Numbered from the stretch's first letter, positions 30,235 through 42,500 are shown. The stretch: DNA of 64,000 nucleotides from Sabellastarte sp. h YS-2021 (GCA_964017235.1 OZ024936.1:9462496-9526495), one strand, 5' to 3'. Numbers and translations: made by a program. Notes: generated by a model not told the origin, from the sequence alone.

Positions 30235-33115
30235 GTCAAATAGTCGAGCAGATGGAACTCGATAGCTTTGAACGGCCACTCATCTAGGAGAGGATTCAAT
30301 CCGATATAAAAGTCTGGGTAGATTCGATCCGTCAGCTGTGGATCAGCAACCAATCTAGAGGAAGAAGACCTCGACTACAAACTCCCTGGCTCTCCAGGTT
30401 GGGGATTTAGCACAGAGCCAACAACCCTGTCTTGTAAAACAAATTATGTTACGGAAACAGCAACAAAGGATTTAACTACATTTTTACTGACAGTATGACT
30501 GTTGGTAGTCAAAGCCGAAAGGAAGCTAGCAGCATGAATAAAGTCCTCAGTGCCAAATGTAAAACCAGATTAGAATTCTGGAATGTTCGTACTATGTATG
30601 AAATAGGCAAATTAGCACAGGTAACATCAGAAATGGAAAGATACAATCTACACATACTTGGAATAAGTGAAAGCAGATGGACTGGATCTGGCCAAATAAC
30701 AACAGATGATAAAGAAACAGTATTGTACTCTGGTTGTGAAGATAATCACCACTCAGAAGGAGTTGCTCTAATTCTAAAAAAGGAATGGAAAATAAACTAC
30801 TGGAATGGAAACCAGTTTAACAGCAGGCTATTAACAGCAAGATTTAAAGGTCGTCACAACAGCATGACTATCATACAGTGTTATGCACCAACAAATGACA
30901 GTGATGAAAATAGCAAGGAAACCTTCTATGAACAACTGCAATCAGAAATCATCTCTACTCATGGTCATGATATACTAATTGTCATGGGAGACAATAGTTG
31001 CAATAGTTGGCAATGAAAACATCTGCATGGAACGGATAATGGGGAAGCATGGTTGTGGAAGTTTAAACAACAATGGAGAAAGACTAGTCGACATAAGTGC
31101 ATTAAATAACCTTGTAATAGGAGGCACATTGTTCCCACATCCGTTGATACACAAACTAACTTGGAACTCCCCAAATGGGAGAGACAGAAACCAAATCGAT
31201 TACATCCTACTTAACGGGAAATGGAGAAGATCACTGATAGATGTTAAAGTGCATAGAGGTGCAGATGTGGGCAGTGATCACCATCTTGTTATCGACCAGT
31301 TGAAGGTGAAGTTGAGGAGCACACGCAAACATGTAACATCAAACAAGAATTTTGACACAGACAAATTGAAAGATCAGAAAGTCAAAAACACTTTTGTTAT
31401 CCAACTGATGAATAGATTTGAAGCCCTAGCAGCAGAGCCTCCAGAAGCAATGGAGAATACAGAAGTCAACAAGCTATGGGAAATGTGAAAGAGGCATACT
31501 GTGATACCAGTAAGAACTGCCTGGGTTATAGAACCAACACAGCAAGAAAAAAAATGGCTAACACCTACCACATGGGAAGCTTTTGAAAACAGGCACAATA
31601 TCAAACTTACGGAACTAAACTCATATTCAGAAAGACTGAAGAATAAATACAAAGATCATTGCAAAACTGCTGACTAAGAAGTTAAGAAACTAGCAAAAAA
31701 AGATAAGAGAATATACATCAAAAGCATTACTAGACAGGCTGATGTTGCTGCATGGAAGAAAGATCAAGGGCAGCTCTATAAATTGACCAAACTGTGGCAA
31801 GTACAGGACCAACGTGAACATCCTAATTAAGGACAAAGATGGAAAACTTTTAGCAACAGTCAGTGAGCAGGATACAAGATGGGTAGAACACTTCAAAGGG
31901 GTTTTAAATAGGCCACCACCTGACCACCACCAGGAAAGGTAGAGGCTACATTGAGCAAATTTTTGCACTTCGTAACATCATAGAACAATGCACAGAATGG
32001 CAAAGACAGTTGTACATAAACTTTGTTGATTTTCAGGAGGCCTTTGATAACATCCACAGAGAAAGCCTTTGGAAAATATTAAGAGCATATGGAATACCAC
32101 TCAAAATAGTTAACATCATAAAAAGCTTTCACAACAACTTTGCATGCAGTGTAAAAAACAGTAACATCATGTTCCAAATGAAAACGGATGTCAGACAGGG
32201 TTGCGTTATGTCAGCTATCCTTTTTAATATGGTCATAGATTGGGTGATGAGAAGAACAACCAAAGATAACAAGAGGGGAATACGATGGAACATAGACACT
32301 GTCCTGGAAGACCTTGACTTTGCTGATGACATTGCTCTATTATCACATACACCTGAACATATGCAGGTAAAGACCAAACGCCTCTCTGAAATTGCCAAAA
32401 CCATCAGCCTAAACATTAGTGAAACAAAAACTGAGGTTATGATCTTAAACATTACAAACAACACACCAATAAAAGTCTACAATAAGGATCTACCAACAGT
32501 AGACAGATTTACTTACCTTGGAAGCATAGTAAGAAGTGATGGAGGAGCATGTGACGATATCAAAAACAGGATTGCCAAAGCAAGAAATGCCTTCATATCA
32601 CTGAATAATGTCTGGAAGTCCAGCCAGTATAACAAGGGCACAAAACTCAAATTATACCAGAGTTGTGTACTATCAACACTTTTGTACCGCTCCGAGTGCT
32701 GGAGAACGACAGAAGTAGACCTTGAAAAACTGTCAACTTTTCATACAAAGTGTCTAAGGCGAATAACAAGTATCTTCTGGCCTAGAACTAAAAGCAAACA
32801 AAGACCTACTGGCTGATTGTAACCAACAAGATATGGCCACAATACTTATGAAAAGAAGATGGAAATGGATACACCATGTCATCAGAAAAGACAATGCTTC
32901 ACACACCAAAACAGCACTCCACTGGACACCTGAGGGTAAAAGAAAACGTGGAAGACCCAAGATAACATGGCGGAGAACAGTCGAAGGGGAGTTAAAAAGC
33001 CTGGGCCACACATGGAGAACAGTGGAAAGGATGGTAAGAGACCTCCACCAGTGGAGAACCTTTGTTGCTGCCCTACATGACACTAGTCATAACGGGCAGT
33101 AAATAAGTAAGCAAA
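30235..33115 (+). pseudogene. RTE-type (BovB-like) LINE, damaged
   Basis: The leader (30235-30494) contains 'agccaacaaccctgtcttgt'. The endonuclease begins at 30495: 'KTRLEFWNVRTMYE', 'GISESRWTGSG', 'QCYAPTND'. A frame change near 31000, beside a short duplication, leads to 'NQIDYILLNGKWR' and 'GSDHHLVID' (endonuclease end). The frame then stops at 31488 and further stops follow. RT resumes after an internal deletion near 31935 that removes the fingers. It shows 'YINFVDFQEAFDNIHRESL', 'DVRQGCVMSAILFNMVIDW', 'DLDFADDIALLSH' (catalytic Asp pair) and 'FTYLGSIVRSDGG', up to 32816. The C terminus (32833-33102) carries 'GKRKRGRPKITWRRTVEGEL'. The element is nearly full length at both ends but clearly inactive. 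Confidence 0.88.
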
Positions 33116-33519
33116 AGCAGACCTTAAATTTAAGTCAGAAAATTGGCTTTCTTGAAATAAATTAACTAAGAAGGTTGCAAGGTTTATGGAAAATTTTTAA
33201 CATATCTGTTACCTTAATCAATACTTGAAAATACTATTTCAGATTTTGAGCACTATTTGTGAAATTGATAAAAGAAAAACTTTTAAAGTAAAATGTTATG
33301 AAAAAATCTAGACTTTCTTCAATTAAATGATATATATTACCACTTTAGATAGATTCCACATGTGATAACCTTTAAAATGGTATATCATTTATCAAAATCG
33401 AGTAAAATATTATATTTTTATGATTTTTTTTTAAATTTAACATGATGGTATCCTAGTACCATAATTCTATACCATAATATAACATTAAATACTGCGGCAC
33501 AATATAGTTTCATCTGGAA
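33116..33519. other. Unassigned AT-rich spacer
   Basis: Nothing recognised downstream of the RTE tail. Confidence 0.4.
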
Positions 33520-33687
33520 TGTCCGTTCTAGCCTTATTTACAATTGCTATGAATAGACGACCCCAGTGGAATGTAGGGACTGGTATCGCCTACTATGACT
33601 TTCACCTATTAATGCTGCATTCTTTTGCGTGTCATGAGGGGTGTGAACTAGCATGTACCAGTACTGAATAGCTGAAAGAATGCATTA

Positions 33688-33764
33688 AATCTCTACACAC
33701 TGCGGCGGTGGCGTACTCATGCATAATCCATAGATGAGTATGCCACCACCACAGTGTAGAGATT
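33688..33764. repeat. Long imperfect hairpin
   Basis: Arms 33688-33720 and 33734-33764 pair nearly completely (about 31 bp) around a 13-base loop. The arms include 'aatctctacac' and 'ggtggcrtactcat'. It could be a fold-back element or a small-RNA precursor; the sequence alone does not decide. Confidence 0.7.
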
Positions 33765-33906
33765 TTCTCATTACCCCTCTAGGTATTATAGGTAGACTTA
33801 TCAAATTTGCAGGATATATTCATAGCATGAAATCTTGCCTGGGAATATTTTTGGCCTCATTTTGAAAAACAAGATGGCCGCCACAAGCGTTTCTTTTCAG
33901 TCATGA

Positions 33907-34230
33907 AAGTGCTTATATCTGCCTTATTATTGGTCCTTGAAGTTTGCAATGTGAAACCAACCTATTGGAAATCATGGGCTGCATATATTTTGATGTGGTC
34001 AGATTTGACCTTGGGCTCCTCCTTCAAGGGCAAACGAGGATAGTCAAACTTAAAAATGCTTATAACTCGCTTATTATTGGTTCTAGATGTTTACAATGTG
34101 AAACCAACCCAGAGGAAATCATGGGCTGCTAATCTTCTGAGGTGGTCAGATTTGACCTTGGCCCCCTGCTTCAAGGTCAAATGAAAGTAGCCAAACTTAA
34201 AAGTGCTTACAACTTGCTTATTATTGAAAA
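33907..34230. repeat. 147-bp tandem repeat, about 2.2 copies
   Basis: 'cttattattgg' starts at 33923 and 34070, and a matching 'cttattattg' starts at 34217: steps of exactly 147 bp. Each unit also has 'aatgtgaaaccaaccy' and 'tggtcagatttgaccttgg'. Confidence 0.8.
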
Positions 34231-34440
34231 TATTGTTCATCTTTGGAACGATGTCAGTTGTCCTTTTCAGGTGGATACATCTTGCTTCTGACCACAGATG
34301 CATCCTTGGTCTACTTGGTATCTGGCATGTATTGAGAAACCTCGTTCGTGATTTTAATTATTTGTATCAGTTTTGTATGCATTCAAAATATTTCACCATA
34401 AATTATGGGACTTACAACATAAAGATATTGCCAATTAAAC

Positions 34441-34799
34441 ACACAAATAATTTGGGATGACAATCTCTAAAGCAAATCAGTGTTTTGTGGGCAATGGTAG
34501 AATATATACAAGATTTAAACCGATGCACATTTTTCATTTATCATAATTGTTGTTCAAATATTATGCGATATCATTACACAGCACATGAAGTATAAAATTT
34601 CAAAATGTACCCCAAATGAGTTGACTAGAAATACATTATATTTATTTTTTGTTTATTATTTACTGGGTATAACTGTGAAAGATAAGTGTTCAAATGGTGG
34701 ATGATGACCGACCCTTTATTGCACATTGCAAAACGGTCAAGGTCACCAGACTAGACATCAAATTACAAGCTCTCGCATGCTTGTGTTGTTTTGACTCCC
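34441..34799. other. Unassigned AT-rich spacer
   Basis: Nothing recognised. Confidence 0.4.
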
Positions 34800-34885
34800 A
34801 CAAGCCGGAAGTGCTCAGGACCTGTCCTAATTTGTGACCCTGGCTGTTGAATTGGATTTAAAACACTAACTTTAAACTTTTTGGA
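34800..34885 (+). repeat. SINE family 1b, tail fragment
   Basis: Contains 'gtgaccctggctgttgaatt' and a 3' end like that of 22557-22766. The head is absent. Confidence 0.6.
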
Positions 34886-34928
34886 TCGTCTAATCAAGTC
34901 TATATCCTTGGTACTTCATACGGTTTGT

Positions 34929-34957
34929 AAAGCCCCCCCCCCCCACCCCCACCCCCT
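34929..34957. repeat. C-rich low-complexity tract
   Basis: Runs of C interrupted by single A. Length is prone to sequencing error. Confidence 0.8.
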
Positions 34958-35489
34958 TATAGCTGTATAAATTTCCCATGTGAAATACTCATTATTTGTG
35001 GGCAATAGGCAAAACATAATAAAAACTTGCAATAATAGTTGTATAGGGCCATGTGGATCTATTCCAAAATGGAATAATAAGATATAGTCACAAGAGAATA
35101 GCAAACAGCAAAAATCCGACAGCACTTGTACTGGTTTTCTCAAGGCTTTGAAGATCATATGATGGGATCCAAATGTTCACTGATGTCAATTCTGGTATTG
35201 GCCCAATTATTATATAGGTTAAGGACAGTCAATTTGCCATCTATTTCTAGTTTGTATAATAGTGGTGTAATTTTCATAACTTTGACACCATATAATAGCA
35301 TATTAGATGTACGTATAGCACACATTTTCACACCCATAGTTCAGTAGTGGAAAGTCTTTCACTTGACCAGAATTATCATTGTTATTTATTCATATGGAAT
35401 TACTTTTATGCCAAATCCTATTTTTCAAATTGTTTTATTCCAATTGTTAGCACTTCTCCATGGACTGGACTTGGCAACAGCTATGGAAT

Positions 35490-35590
35490 GATGATTTTTT
35501 TAATTGGATTCTGGTGTTGTGCCTTAAAGTCTGTCTGGCAGAGATTACGCATCATAGAAATACAGAATAGAATAGAATAGAATTAGAATT
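35490..35590 (+). repeat. L2-type 3' tail with GAATA repeat
   Basis: 'gtgccttaaagtctgtctgg' and 'gagattacgcatcatagaaa' are followed by 'agaatagaatagaatag'. It is the same tail as at 37725-37815 and 60760-60845, here without LINE coding sequence. Confidence 0.7.
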
Positions 35591-36205
35591 TTTCTTAAGA
35601 TTGTCGTTTTTCTTAGAAAAAATACTAAGAATAAGGATTTTCCTATTCACAAAGATTCTTATTCCTAGAATCAAAGTTATTCTTAGAATTTTTCCAAGAA
35701 TGGTTTTTATTGTTAGAATTTTTCTAAGAATGAGAATTTGCTATTCACAAATCTCTTATTTTTTCGAATATTTTAAGAATTTGATTTACATCTAAGACTG
35801 GTACATAGCATGCTTAACTTAAGAAGAAAAAAAGTTACTTAAGTGATTTTTTCTGCAGCAATTGATTGCAAACCGACGTCCAGAACAGAGTGTTTGATAT
35901 TAAGTTGTCTTTTAAGCGTACTGTACTAAAATACAGCCTCTTTATATCATCTAAAAATTTCTAACTTTCTGTTGACATATATTCACAAAGATTTTTAAAA
36001 TTTTTCTTAGAATTACACTTAACCTAAGAAAAGTTCTAACCTGTGCACAGATTTAGTTTTACTTCTATTCTTAGAATTATTCTAAGCTAGGAATTGTTTT
36101 GTGAATAGGTTTTTATTCTAAGAACACGGAAATTCCTAGCTTAGACTTTTTCTAGGACTTAAGTGCAATTCTAAGAAAAAACTAAGTTTCTTTGTGAATA
36201 CAGAC
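35590..36205. mobile_element. Fold-back MITE-like element rich in TTCTTAGAA motifs
   Basis: Many short self-complementary motifs ('ttcttagaa', 'tctaagaat') cluster at both ends around 'attcacaaa' boxes, for example near 35650, 35745, 35985, 36110 and 36195. The ends can fold back on each other. Non-coding. A fragment lies at 7345-7450. Confidence 0.55.
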
Positions 36206-36784
36206 CCTGATGTACATGGTGAAGTTTACAAGGCAAAAGTTTGCAAAATTTTATAGTTGGCTGAATATTATATAAGTCCAGGATGGTTTTATCACGTTTA
36301 GATCCCATGTTCTTTGCTATTTGTCCTGACTGAAGCATTATTTAGAGTCATTTCCCTGAGATAACTCAACAGCTTATTTTAACTTTTTATTCCAAATGTA
36401 TATTGTGTGGTGGCACAAACTCTTGTGTGCAGGAAATGATGTGGTTGGCTGATATATTCTATAAGGTTATGGACAGGGCTGTTTTGGTTATTGCAATGCC
36501 ATAATGTAGCACATTTATTATGTACATATCGTGATCTTATTTAGTGGGAGTAAGGTGTCTTAGTTTATCATACTTTTCATTACCATCCATTACACAATGC
36601 ATTGCATGTACCTTCAATCCGGTTTTTTATGATTTAAGCATTATTAAGAACTATTTCACTTTATTTTAATTGTTTTATTCCAGTTATCAACACAGTAATG
36701 TTTCAAGGGTTTTTTTTCAGTTTTGTAGAACTACATGTTTGAATATGTAAGCAAGAGTATGTAAAGATGTTTTTTTTTTTATTT
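36206..36784. other. Unassigned AT-rich spacer
   Basis: Nothing recognised. Confidence 0.4.
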
Positions 36785-37015
36785 TTAGATTTATTTTTTG
36801 TCTTATGTTGTGTTCAGCAGCCAGGGTCATATTGCGACGGGTAGTTTAAGGGTCGAGGAACCAGTGCGTAATAGTTGGTCAAGATTCTACACTGTAAACC
36901 ATCGGCAACTAACTACCAACTTTCCAACAAGAAGTGGCCAATATTCAAGTCAGTGACCTCAGTGTTTGAAGGCAAGCACTCTAACCACTACACCACCGTG
37001 GTGGTTCCATTTTTG
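36785..37015 (-). repeat. SINE family 1b, minus strand
   Basis: On the plus strand the tail comes first, then 'cagccagggtcatattgcga', 'taaccatcggcaactaa'-like body and the head 'gcactctaaccactacacca'. This is the reverse of the 22557 copy with more substitutions. Target duplication not clear. Confidence 0.78.
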
Positions 37016-37724
37016 ATGTTCTCGTCATGATGGGATCTAAAGGCAAACCATGTAAATTCCATGGTTGGCTGGAGTATTATGTGTGACTTAGCTGAGGACC
37101 TGTCCCAATATGATCAAGGCTTTTGATTGGAATGTCAGATCCCAACTTTGACCTTTGGAGAATTTTGTATGTAGGTCAAGGCCTGTGAACTTCTGATCCT
37201 ATTGTTTTCCTATACTTACTTGATTCACATGATTGGTCGAATTGCAAACTGCTGAAAATCCCCTGCTTATTTGAAGTCTTATGTAAGTCAAGGACAGACA
37301 ATTTAATAAGGCTCCCATCTATTTTAACTTGTATATTTGACAAAACAGTTCTAATTTATACAATAACATACAACATTCTTCTAACATTTGAGTTTTGACA
37401 GCACTACACAGACACATTTCGCCTGTCAGACCTAACAGCTTATTAACTTTCTTGCAGATGGTATTTTTATTAGGTCTGAAATTTGAGTATATAAACATTA
37501 CACAGCTAGGGTGAGGGCTTCAACAGAGAAAAATATTTCAACAATTCAACAAGGTTATCCCATTGTGACAATCCCCTTCAGATGACAAAAAACCTGATAG
37601 AGATGTCATTGTTTTGATCATTCCCATTTTAACAGAGTCCTAACTTCCCAGTTTAACAGTCATAATTAAATTATCCACCCAGGCAGCAGGCTGATTTACT
37701 TTCTTTTCAATCATGAGATGGTGA
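37016..37724. other. Unassigned spacer
   Basis: Nothing recognised. Confidence 0.4.
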
Positions 37725-37815
37725 CTTTTTTAAATTGGATTCTGGTGTTGCGCCTTAGAGTCTGCCTGGCAGAGATTAAGTGCTATAAAAGTACAGAATA
37801 GAATAGAATTTTCCT
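37725..37815 (+). repeat. L2-type 3' tail with GAATA end
   Basis: 'gcgccttagagtctgcctgg' and 'gagattaagtgctataaaag' are followed by 'acagaatagaatag'. Closely matches 60780-60845, again with no coding region attached. Confidence 0.72.
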
Positions 37816-38039
37816 GTAATTTCTACTGAGGTTTTTCATGATAATGAAGATCACTTGGTGGGATTAATACACACTTTTTGATTGGCTACAGTACTTATTA
37901 GGTCTAGGACAAACTAATTGCAGTTGGCGGCCATCCACTTAATTTGGCATGCATATTTGGCAATAATGGTGTAATTTGGATCATTCCGTTAGGCAACCGT
38001 TGCTTTGGTTGTTTTGTATGTTTTACTTTGTTCAAAAAT

Positions 38040-38255
38040 AGGGGCCACACTCACCTCCCACCTCTGAAGATGGAAGTTCAAACCCCGGAACTCATGTTGG
38101 AAAGTTTTTACTTGCTTACTGATGGTCGCAGTTTACAGCACAGAACTTTAACCAACTGTATGTACTGGTTTCCTCTGCCCACAAAACTACCCGTCATGAT
38201 ATGACCTGTACAGTGTTGAAAGTGACATAAAACCCCAAATAAATAAGTAAAATAA
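38040..38255 (+). repeat. SINE family 1, internally deleted head
   Basis: A family 1 body with 'aaccaactgtatgtactgg' and 'gtcatgatatgacctgtaca', and a tail of 'ataaataag'. The head around the A box is shortened ('ggggccacactcacctccc'). A weak flank match (ttcaaaaata / atcaaaacta) may be the duplication. Confidence 0.82.
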
Positions 38256-38544
38256 AATATCAAAACTATAGCATCTACATGTGTGCCTAAGACATTGTTC
38301 CTATGTACAGAACATAGGTTGTTTTTATATTGTGGGCTAAATATTGATATTAAATACATAGACCTGAACCATGTGCATTAAAAGTTTCCACAAAAATAAT
38401 CATTGAAGGTGAATTGGCAGATTAAGGGAAAAAGAGAGTGTCAAATTTATTAACTTCCATTTCCGGGGAGTATTTACTGTCTATCCAATAAAATGGTGAA
38501 TAGACTGAGAAGTGCAGTTGTGCATGTCTTGAACTTTGAAGCCA

Positions 38545-39020
38545 GGTCCTGTATTCAGACCTTTGTCTTAGTTTTAGCAGCATTTCACACATGGTTTCAC
38601 AACGTAGCATGCATCCGCACATATTTATATATGGGCGGAGCCTAATTCTTTAATTGACATCTGTGATTGTCTACAGCAAAAATCACAGACATCGCTGAAA
38701 GAGTAGCAGATGTCTGTAGCCTTGCGTTTACATAGACTAGACTTTGGCAATAACTATGTTGTAACCTTTGTTTGATTGGTTGACTGATATCATTTTGTTC
38801 TTTGTGGTCTTAAAATTAAAGCCCAAGGTATAGTTTGAATAGAAAAGGAAAGGTCACATGACACAGAAAACCACTGTGGTTATTTGATAATCTTGGACTT
38901 ATTTAAGTCACCCTTTGTGAATACGGTTTTAAGACCAAACTTAGCTGAGACTAAAGTCTTCACTCTGAGACGACAGATAGGCCTAACACCTGGCTAAGTC
39001 TAAGACCCTTCGGGAATACC
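38545..39020. mobile_element. Fold-back MITE, copy 1 (TTCACAAA/CTTAGAC family)
   Basis: The right part, with 'ccactgtggttatttgataa' and 'gtgaatacggttttaagacc', matches 39460-39545 closely. It ends in 'gctaagtctaagacccttcg'. The left end near 38545 ('gtattcagacctttgtctta') is its rough inverted partner. Non-coding. Confidence 0.6.
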
Positions 39021-39053
39021 TGCCATGGTATATAACAGGGCCTCCCCCGTCCC

Positions 39054-39648
39054 CATATTCATGAAAGGTCTTAACCAGGGCTTAGGCTTAAAGTTGAGAC
39101 TTTTGTCTCAAGTTTGTGCCCCAAAACTGCTACGATTTTTGTCTTAGGCTTAGTGGTATTCACAAAGAATTTAAGACTGGTCTTAGGCTTAGTCAAGGGC
39201 TCAACTTTAAGACTGGTTGGTAGTGGGCTTAAATTTTGTAAAGAAGACTTAAAAGTGGCTGCCATAAACTTTTCTCCACTTCAAAATTTGAAATGGCTGT
39301 AAATAAAGTATAATTATACAGAACACCTCACTAAAGTAGTCTTTTGGAAATTTATATATGGTAGCAAGGTTTTCCATTTCAAAATAGCACTTTTCCGTAG
39401 ATAAAATGCATTAAATGAAGGATATATGTCACCAATAGTATATAGTTTGTGTAGAAAAGAAACATGACACAGACAACCACTGTGGTTATTTGATAATCTT
39501 GGAACTTAGCTAAGTCACCCTTTGTGAATACGGTTTTAAGACAAAACTTAGCTGAGACAAAAGTCTTAACTTTTGTTAGGACTTTTGACTGGATTTAAGC
39601 CTGAGACCTGGCTAAGTCTAAGACCCTTCATGAATACCATCCCAGATT
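39054..39648. mobile_element. Fold-back MITE, copy 2, same family as 38545-39020
   Basis: The left end 'tattcatgaaaggtcttaac' and the right end, read on the minus strand as 'tattcatgaagggtcttaga', form terminal inverted repeats. These are built of degenerate 'gtcttagcttaa' motifs. It lies about 35 bp after copy 1. No target duplication could be fixed. Confidence 0.65.
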
Positions 39649-40014
39649 CATATTCTTGAAGAAAGGAGATTCAAACCCAGTTTACTAGTAAAATGGCCTA
39701 ATAAATTGGACAATGTTCACGTTTCAAAGGTAGATCTACTACCAGCTTAACAGTGTTCATCTGTAATTAAATGTAAATCATACGACAACCTCTAGAAAAG
39801 TAGTCCAATATATATAGGTGACTTTTGGTTTGAATTGTCAGATATCACAGTATTGCTCGGTACGTCAATATGATGCAGAGAGAAAACCATGATATAGGTG
39901 TAGGAAAACTACTTGCTTGTTTCAAGCTTGAAGAATATAAATAATAAAAATTTTAAGTTTGGGTTAATGTTGATTTTGAAACCAATGCACATGTCAAATC
40001 AAAGCAGGTACTTT
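39649..40014. other. Unassigned spacer
   Basis: Nothing recognised. Confidence 0.4.
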
Positions 40015-40115
40015 TGAGGGTGGAGGAAACCTGTGTATATACAAGTTGGTCGAGGCATGGGAAAGCAATTTACTAACATTGCCACTTATGTTTTGGTCCA
40101 AAATTTGATCCCACA
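40015..40115 (-). repeat. Decayed SINE (family 1-like) fragment
   Basis: 'gtggaggaaacctgtgtata', 'gttggtcgagg' and a following body resemble the reverse of SINE 1/1b with heavy divergence. Confidence 0.45.
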
Positions 40116-41383
40116 ATCTTAGAGGGAAGGAAACGAGGAATATTAAAAGAACAAATGTCACTGGTCTTGTAAGATGGATAAATTATTCAGCTGGATTATC
40201 CAAAAAGTTTAATCTGGGAAAATAAACTGATGATATAAACAGATCAGATACCACACAAAATATATTAACCTTGTCATTGCACAAAGTAGAGCAAAGAATA
40301 TCCAAATAGCTTTATCAACAAATATAGATTTTTAATGTTGAAACCATCAATCCCCCATATAGATTTCTAATGCTTAGATATGGGTCTTCTTTGACACAGA
40401 TGGAATACAGGAAAAAATATAAACATTGAAAAGTACACATGTTTTTACTGTCTTGACAAACGTATATGGAAAATAATCAGTCTATCATAAGCAATAATGC
40501 ATTGTTAATGTACATTTACATATAAAATATGATTAAAGAGTACCTAAAAATTGCCCAGCAAATAGACCAATATACAATGGATCACAAAAGAGAATTGAAC
40601 TTGAACAAACTCACCCAACTATAACTACGTCAAGTAAGCTTTACTATTATTGATTATTTTAAATTTTTAAACAGTGAGTAAACTACTCACTGTTGCTGTG
40701 ATAATTGTAAAATCAACAAATCATAAGTCTGTTAAATTATTGGCAGACAATACAAGGTGATTTAAAAGAAAGGTACTAACATCTAATTGACTGTAAGTAA
40801 ATTTTTAAAACTTTTAATTATTCAGATGAAAAATACAGCCTTAAACCTGTGTATCCATTAATGTCTTAATTTGTTAAACAGAATAAGCAATTATCAGGGA
40901 TAAATATGTACGGCCTAATATAAAAATGCATTTGGTATATGAAATTCTATAAAATGATAATCATAAATAAGAGAATGGGGCATTTTTAATGGTTATAATC
41001 TATTGCATTTACCAATTTTACCCTTCAGAATGCAAATGAAAAATAAAACAATAATTCAAGGACAAAGACAATACAAATACAATACAGACAGTATTTTACC
41101 AATGAGAGACCATACAACACTTGAGATAATTTTAGACTTAGAACAAACCACTACAGAATCCAGGGTACATCTTTTCAACCATCAAAATATCAAAGACAAT
41201 GGGACATGGCTAAGCCTTTCATGGCTACTAAACTGTAATACAATATAAACTGTACAAAAGCTTGGTCTGCTGAACACATTTCAAAATGTTGTGTTTATGT
41301 CACAATGTGGGAGAGAAAACCAGTGCAGTGTGGTTATTACTTAATGCTCAAAAACCACAGGATAATGCTTTTCATTGATAAAC
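40116..41383. other. AT-rich intergenic sequence, nothing recognised
   Basis: Only a short frame of unfamiliar sequence (41003-41248) with no domain signal occurs here. I do not call it a gene. Confidence 0.4.
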
Positions 41384-41597
41384 TAGTGGTAACACTCTCG
41401 CCTCCCACCTCTCGGGTTCGGTTCCCGGCATGGCCTCAAGTGGAAAAGCTTGTAGTTGCTTGCCGTTGCTTGGCAGTTTACAGTACAGAACCTTGACCAA
41501 CTGTATGTACTGGTTTCCTCTGCCCTTCCAACTACCCATCGTGATATGACCTGTACAGTGTTACAAGCGATGTAAACCCCAAATAAATAAATAAATT
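41384..41597 (+). repeat. SINE family 1, 5'-truncated, with target duplication
   Basis: It begins within the head ('gtggtaacactctcgcctcc'), has a B-box-like 'ggttcggttcc', and ends in a TAAA repeat. Flanks ttcattgataaact and ttcaatgacaaact differ at two positions and are the likely target duplication. Confidence 0.88.
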
Positions 41598-41799
41598 CAA
41601 TGACAAACTTTCAGAACCTTGGAAAGGCTAGGGATCACGCCGAGGAGCTGACTGGTAGCAAGAGAGTGTTACTAGTATCACATAGACTTTAAAACATTGA
41701 CTTCTAACATGTCCAGTGTACACCTGCCCAAATAATCTGAGAGATTCAAGCCGAATTTACATTTACTAAATAAATTGTGTAGGAATAGACCAGACCTTT

Positions 41800-42100
41800 G
41801 TTATAAAGGAAGTGGTATTACCTAGCACGACCTTCGTCTATTAATGCTGCATTCTTTTGCACGCCGTGGGGTCGAGTGTACTTCTCTTGACACAGTTCTT
41901 TGCATTCTTAACTGCATTTTTACGGGATCATAACTAGTATATATCAATGTTGAAGAGCTGAAAGAATGCATCACTAATATATCCCATGAAAGGGGAAACC
42001 TCGTTCATGATTTCAATTATTTTATCAGTTTTGTATGCATTCAAGATAGTGTTACCACATATTTTGGAACTTATAACATAATAAGAAAGTCGCAGTATGG
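41800..42100. repeat. Dispersed repeat copy B (relative of 33520-34440)
   Basis: Carries 'attaatgctgcattcttttg', 'agctgaaagaatgcat', 'aaacctcgttcatgatttc' and 'cagttttgtatgcattcaag' in uninterrupted order. Confidence 0.65.
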
Positions 42101-42500
42101 TGTGACGATCTGGCTCTAGTGCACGCCTGTCAATCTTAAAAGATTGAAGATCATTGGTTAATGGCATACTGCCATACCTTAGGGTATCATTCCCCAGGGG
42201 ACCCAAGCCCAACAAAACATAGCAGTTGGGATTATATATATTTATTATCTACTAAACGTTTTAATATGGTGTTATTACATACATAAGTAAGTTAAAATAA
42301 CATGATAGAGAAATTATTATAATTAGTAAAACAATCCTTTAAATCAGAATATAAATTCAAATTACCCATTGACAGCATATACTAATAAGGCAGAAAATTA
42401 CTGTCAAAGTTAAAAATCATGGAGATTTACAACATGAGATATATAAGCAGTAATTTAGTATCACACCGCCCTGGTAAAATTTATTATGAAAAATCACAGA
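42101..42500. other. Unassigned AT-rich spacer
   Basis: Nothing recognised. Confidence 0.4.

Larger units (their letters stand above)
33520..34440. repeat. Dispersed repeat copy A, interrupted by a hairpin and a 147-bp tandem
   Basis: The left part (33520-33690; 'attaatgctgcattcttttg', 'agctgaaagaatgcat') and right part (34325-34440; 'aaacctcgttcgtgatttta', 'cagttttgtatgcattcaaa') are contiguous in a second copy at 41800-42095. The DNA between them (33690-34320) is therefore extra here. It holds a strong hairpin (33688-33764) and a 147-bp tandem (33907-34230). Confidence 0.6.

Noticed and set aside
41003-41248. 81-aa plus-strand open frame as a gene
   Set aside because: No recognisable domain, AT-rich context and no supporting signals; length is within chance.
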